A stretch of DNA of 64,000 nt, from contig NZ_ANAH02000069.1 of NCBI RefSeq assembly GCF_000335475.2, positions 110,219 to 174,218 on the forward strand, in the 5' to 3' direction. This document shows positions 59,700 through 64,000 of this stretch, one piece after another. Below the pieces are notes generated by a model that saw nothing but the letters and a program-made list of their open reading frames with translations, searched no databases and was not told where the DNA came from. The stretch's first letter is position 1. Every line of letters starts with the position of its first letter. A program made the translations under genes and the position numbers. This DNA is from Cystobacter fuscus DSM 2262 (GTDB taxonomy: Bacteria > Myxococcota > Myxococcia > Myxococcales > Myxococcaceae).

Positions 59700-59958
59700 G
59701 CCCACCCGAGGGTGGGCTGGATTACCTGGGCCACGCAGGGTGGCAGAGCGAGAGGAGCCTCGAGAGGCACCACACCGCACCTCCAGTCTCGGCAGGGTGG
59801 CTCGGGGTGAGCCGTTTGAACCCGGTGGACTGCCCGCGCCTCCGACCGGTTGCCCGGTTGCCAACGGAGAGCACGCGCCCCGCTCCGGATCCCTGCTGTC
59901 TGGGACCAGGGATGTCTGAAGCGCGTCGTCTCATCGACGTGGCGCTTCAATTGCAAAA
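59700..59958 (-). promoter_or_regulatory. Structured 5' leader of the rplJL-rpoBC transcript
   Basis: The 419-base gap between rplA and rplJ holds no gene. It contains hairpins GAAGCG...CGCTTC with inner CGTCG/CGACG (59918-59948), ATCCCTG/CAGGGAT (about 59887-59914), and a perfect GCCCACCC/GGGTGGGC stem (59700-59717) placed just before the rplJ ribosome site. Such a leader is the usual site of L10(-L12) autoregulation; the details here are inference. Confidence 0.6.
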
Positions 59959-59966
59959 GCCGGGGC

Positions 59967-59995
59967 GCTATACCCGCGGCTTCGCAAAACGTCCA
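59967..59995 (-). promoter_or_regulatory. Predicted promoter upstream of rplJ
   Basis: On the minus strand TGGACG (59990-59995) and TATAGC (59967-59972) are 17 bases apart, each matching four of six consensus positions. Transcription would begin near 59960. This would give rplJL-rpoBC a promoter separate from rplKA. Confidence 0.5.
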
Positions 59996-60097
59996 GCAAA
60001 TTGTGATGGGGGTGGTCGCGGACCAACGGGGCGGGCTTCGTGAACCGATGCCACGCCCCCTCGTCAGGACTCCGCAACCACCCTGCCCTACTTTTGA

Positions 60098-60811
60098 CTA
60101 CCGGTGACGGGCGAGGATCTCGGTGGTGTCGATCTTGATGCCCGGGCTCATGGTGGCGGAGATGGCCACGCCCTTGAGGTAGACACCCTTGGCGGTGGCC
60201 GGCTTGAGCTTCATGACCAGGTCCACCAGGGTGTTGAAGTTCTCCTGGAGCTTCTCCGCGGGGAACGAGGCCTTGCCGAGCTTGGCGTGGATGATGCCGG
60301 CCTTCTCGGCGCGGAACTCCACCTTACCGCCCTTGGCATCGCGCACGGCCTTGGCCACGTCCATGGTCACCGTGCCCACCTTGGGGTTGGGCATGAGGCC
60401 GCGAGGACCGAGCACCTTACCGAGCCGGCCGACCACGCCCATCATGTCCGGGGTGGCGATGACGGTGTCGAAGTCGAGGAAGCCGCCCTCGATGCGCTTG
60501 GCGAGGTCGTCGCCGCCCACCACGTCGGCCCCGGCGGTCTCCGCGTCGGTGGCCCGCTCGCCCTTGGCGAACACGGCCACGCGCACGGTGGCGCCCGTAC
60601 CGTGGGGAAGAACCACGGCGCCACGGACCATCTGGTCCGCGTGCTTCGGGTCCACGCCCAGGTTGAGCGCGACCTCGACGGTCTGATCGAACTTGGTGCC
60701 GCGGAGAGTGGTGGTCTCCTTCAGGGCCTGGAAGCCCTCGGCGATGTTGTAACGCTTGTTGCGGTCCACCTTCTCGGCGGCGGCGCGGAACTTCTTACCG
60801 GACTGAGGCAT
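60098..60811 (-). CDS. rplA: Ribosomal protein L1
   Basis: The 237-residue L1 stalk protein that binds 23S rRNA and, in many bacteria, its own mRNA. It contains [45 protein letters not shown] and the C-terminal [20 protein letters not shown]. Length and motifs are standard. It lies 42 bases after rplK. Confidence 0.98.
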   Translation of the reverse strand: MPQSGKKFRAAAEKVDRNKRYNIAEGFQALKETTTLRGTKFDQTVEVALNLGVDPKHADQMVRGAVVLPHGTGATVRVAVFAKGERATDAETAGADVVGGDDLAKRIEGGFLDFDTVIATPDMMGVVGRLGKVLGPRGLMPNPKVGTVTMDVAKAVRDAKGGKVEFRAEKAGIIHAKLGKASFPAEKLQENFNTLVDLVMKLKPATAKGVYLKGVAISATMSPGIKIDTTEILARHR

Positions 60812-60853
60812 GGGGAAAATCCTCTTGATTCAAAAGGGTGAAGGTGGAGGGGA

Positions 60854-61297
60854 CTAGACGATCTCGATGCCCATGGAGCGCGCGGTGCCGGCGATGGTGC
60901 GCTGGCAGGCCTCCAGGGAACCAGCCGTGGTGTCCTCGAGCTTCTTCTTGGCGATCTCCTCCAGCTGCTTCTGGGTGATCTGCCCCACCTTCTCCTTGCC
61001 CGGCTTCTTGGCGCCCGAGCCCTTCTTCTTCTCGGTGTGCAGGCCCGCCGCCTTCTTGATGAGCACGGCCGCCGGAGGCGTCTTCAGGATGAAGGTGAAG
61101 GAGCGGTCCTGATACACGGTGATGATGACCGGGATGATCAGACCTTCCTTGGCCTCCGCCTGCGTCTTGGCGTTGAACTGCTTGCAGAACTCCATGATGT
61201 TCACGCCCTGCTGACCGAGCGCGGGGCCGATCGGCGGAGCGGGGTTCGCCTTGCCGGCGGGAATCTGCAGCTTGACCTGTCCTGTGACCTTCTTCAT
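60854..61297 (-). CDS. rplK: Ribosomal protein L11
   Basis: A 147-residue protein of the GTPase-associated centre, also needed for stringent-response sensing. It starts [19 protein letters not shown], with [20 protein letters not shown] and the C-terminal rRNA-binding domain ([13 protein letters not shown] at the end). The ATG at 61297 gives the canonical N-terminus; an earlier in-frame start would add 21 unrelated residues. Confidence 0.98.
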   Translation of the reverse strand: MKKVTGQVKLQIPAGKANPAPPIGPALGQQGVNIMEFCKQFNAKTQAEAKEGLIIPVIITVYQDRSFTFILKTPPAAVLIKKAAGLHTEKKKGSGAKKPGKEKVGQITQKQLEEIAKKKLEDTTAGSLEACQRTIAGTARSMGIEIV

Positions 61298-61399
61298 CGG
61301 CTGACGACTGCCTTTCGAATGGGTGGTTGTCGCGGTCCGCTTGACAGGCGGGCCTCCCACCCTGGGGATCCCCGGCGCGTGAGCGACCGGGGAAGACTG

Positions 61400-61942
61400 C
61401 TAGCCGGTGGTCTTCTCCACCTGCATGAAATCCAGTTCCACGGGCGTGGCGCGACCGAAGATGCTGACCAGCACCTTCACGCGGCCCTTCTCCGCGTTGA
61501 CCTCTTCCACGGTGCCATTGAAGTTGGCGAAGGGGCCATCGATGACGCGCACGGTGTCGCCATCGGAGAACTGCATCTTGGGCTTGGGCTTGAGCGTCCC
61601 CTCGGAGATCTGCGAGGTGAGCCGGGCCACCTCGGCATCCGAGATGGGGGTGGGCTGCTCGTTCTGCGCCGCCCCGGGGAAGCCCGTGATCTTCGGGGTG
61701 TTCTTCACCAGGTGCCAGGAGCGATCATTGAGCTCCATCTGCACGAAGATGTAGCCCGGGAAGAACTTGCGCCGCGAGGTCTTCTTCTCGCCCTTCACCA
61801 TCTCGACGACCTGCTCCATGGGGATCAGGATCTCGCCGAACAGGTCCTGCAGGTTCTCGAGGCGGATGCGCTCTTCCAGGCTCTTCTTCGCCTGGTTCTC
61901 GAAGTTGGAGTAGGTGTGGACCACGTACCATTTCATCGCCAT
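61400..61942 (-). CDS. nusG: Transcription termination/antitermination factor NusG
   Basis: A 180-residue RNA polymerase-associated factor that links transcription to translation and Rho. The NGN domain begins [21 protein letters not shown] and includes [19 protein letters not shown]-terminal KOW domain reads [21 protein letters not shown]. The ATG overlaps the secE stop by one base (TAATG). Length is typical. Confidence 0.98.
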   Translation of the reverse strand: MAMKWYVVHTYSNFENQAKKSLEERIRLENLQDLFGEILIPMEQVVEMVKGEKKTSRRKFFPGYIFVQMELNDRSWHLVKNTPKITGFPGAAQNEQPTPISDAEVARLTSQISEGTLKPKPKMQFSDGDTVRVIDGPFANFNGTVEEVNAEKGRVKVLVSIFGRATPVELDFMQVEKTTG

Positions 61943-62385
61943 TACAACTTCCCCCAGATGGCAGGAATCCACTCGACCATGAGGTTGTAGGCGAGGGTGT
62001 CGATGCCGAAGAGGAGGATCGCCGCGACGATGGACGCGACGATGACGGCCATGGTCGACGCCTTGGTCTCCTCCCAGGACGGCCAGGTCACCTTCATCAA
62101 CTCCGAGGCGACCTCCAGCGAGAGCGTGTGCGTCTTGGGGTGCACGTAGGCCCCCACCACGAGCCCCGCGGCGATCACGAAGCCCAGGAGCGTCGAGACC
62201 GTCCAGTCGAGACCGTCGATGATGACGGGATCGCTCCACCCCAGGCGCGCCCAGATGAGGCCGCAGACGTGCTCCAGGAAGAACGCGAAGATGAGACCCG
62301 CGATGAGGAAGAAGATGACCACGAGCCGCTTCGGATCCATTCCCGAACGGTTGGCCTGCTGGCTGGCCTCTGATGCCGCTGCCAT
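61942..62385 (-). CDS. secE: Preprotein translocase subunit SecE
   Basis: A 147-residue subunit of the SecYEG channel with three predicted membrane helices (about 23-42, 64-82 and 113-135), as in the E. coli long form rather than the single-helix form. The conserved cytoplasmic segment before the last helix reads [13 protein letters not shown]. The ATG at 62385 follows a TCAGCGAGGAATC ribosome site. It is immediately downstream of tRNA(Trp). Confidence 0.95.
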   Translation of the reverse strand: MAAASEASQQANRSGMDPKRLVVIFFLIAGLIFAFFLEHVCGLIWARLGWSDPVIIDGLDWTVSTLLGFVIAAGLVVGAYVHPKTHTLSLEVASELMKVTWPSWEETKASTMAVIVASIVAAILLFGIDTLAYNLMVEWIPAIWGKL

Positions 62386-62473
62386 GATTCCTCGCTGACT
62401 GAGTGCGACTGGATATCGAAAAACACAGGAACCCCCGGTACGTGGGTACCGAGGGTCCCTGCAACTAAACAAC

Positions 62474-62549
62474 TGGCAGGCCAGGAGGGATTCGAACCCC
62501 CAACACGCGGATTTGGAGACCGCTGCTCTACCGTTGGAGCTACTGGCCT
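62474..62549 (-). tRNA. trnW: tRNA-Trp (anticodon CCA)
   Basis: A 76-base tRNA. The acceptor stem pairs AGGCCAG with CTGGCCT, followed by discriminator G and an encoded CCA. The anticodon arm reads GCGGTCTCCAAATCCGC with anticodon CCA in the loop CTCCAAA. The T arm carries GGTTCGAATCC. It lies between rpmG and secE, a common place for this tRNA in proteobacteria. Confidence 0.98.
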
Positions 62550-62576
62550 AGAGAACACCCGAACGAAACAGCCGAC

Positions 62577-62741
62577 CTAGACTTTACCTTCCTTATGGAC
62601 GGTATGCTTGCGCTCGCGGGGGCAGTACTTGCTCAGTTCGAGCTTGTCCTGGCTCTTCCGCTTGTTCTTGGTCGTGAAGTAGTTCCGCTCCTTGCAGGTC
62701 GTGCACTCGAGCGAAATGATGCTGCGGTTACCCTTGGGCAT
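62577..62741 (-). CDS. rpmG: Ribosomal protein L33
   Basis: A 54-residue large-subunit protein that is easy to miss because of its size. It starts [19 protein letters not shown] and ends with HTVHKEGKV. The zinc-type N-terminal CTTC pair is present. In the second pair, usually CPxC, only the first Cys is kept (CPRE), so zinc binding may be lost or altered. It is preceded by tuf and followed by tRNA(Trp). The start ATG lies 95 bases after the tuf stop. Confidence 0.95.
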   Translation of the reverse strand: MPKGNRSIISLECTTCKERNYFTTKNKRKSQDKLELSKYCPRERKHTVHKEGKV

Positions 62742-62836
62742 GGCTTGGACTCGATGAACACGAGGGAAAGCTGCGCGAAACAGCTTCCCCTCGGAGTTGA
62801 CTCACAGGAGAGGCAGGCAAGAAGCCCACCAGCCAA

Positions 62837-64000
<1,164 letters not shown>

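Overview
The window is a gap-poor, very GC-rich bacterial chromosome segment. Several features point to a myxobacterium, most likely of the Cystobacterineae (Myxococcus/Archangium/Cystobacter type). These are a Tgl-like TPR pilotin lipoprotein, three FHA-domain proteins around a CpaF ATPase, YVTN-type surface lipoproteins, and the conserved order tuf-rpmG-tRNA(Trp)-secE-nusG-rplKAJL-rpoBC. Species assignment is inference. No insertion sequence, prophage, CRISPR array or rRNA gene was seen.

Region 1 (1-10170, minus strand) is a cobalamin locus. A consensus-like promoter and a cobalamin riboswitch precede cbiM, a small CbiN-position protein, cbiQ, cbiO, cbiX, a DUF3209 gene, a ferredoxin-reductase-like gene, cbiD, cbiC, cbiET and cbiL. 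Most neighbours overlap by exactly 4 bases (ATGA or GTGA). The operon therefore couples cobalt import, cobalt insertion into the tetrapyrrole, and early-cobalt (oxygen-independent) corrin ring chemistry. Upstream lie cobC and bluB; bluB makes the lower ligand with O2, so the locus mixes an anaerobic-type ring pathway with an aerobic lower-ligand step.

Region 2 (10.2-27.4 kb) is mixed: a phasin/LEA-like coiled-coil protein with a palindrome lying in its promoter, an M3 peptidase lipoprotein, a two-component system, a TonB-like protein, molybdate transporter genes modBC without modA, a WecG-type glycosyltransferase, a LuxR-type regulator, an RDD/SpoIIM membrane pair, a zinc-finger J-domain protein, proC, a DivIVA protein and a membrane-anchored peptidase.

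Region 3 (27.6-41.1 kb, minus) holds polA, predicted to lack proofreading, downstream of an incomplete Tad-like secretion set: RHH/FHA protein, prepilin peptidase, secretin, FHA-CpaF ATPase and FHA-FHA-TM protein. Two translationally coupled lipoproteins follow to the right.

Region 4 (41.2-49.7 kb, minus) carries glyS/glyQ, a PfkB-family sugar kinase, recO, a RodZ-like HTH membrane protein, the Tgl-like lipoprotein, two unknown genes, a lytic transglycosylase and a small phasin-like protein.

Region 5 (49.9-64.0 kb, minus) is the core transcription/translation cluster from tuf (cut by the window end) through nusG and ribosomal protein genes to rpoB and rpoC, ending at a strong intrinsic terminator. 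The rplJ leader and the rplL-rpoB and rpoB-rpoC gaps hold stable hairpins that may balance ribosomal protein and RNA polymerase output.
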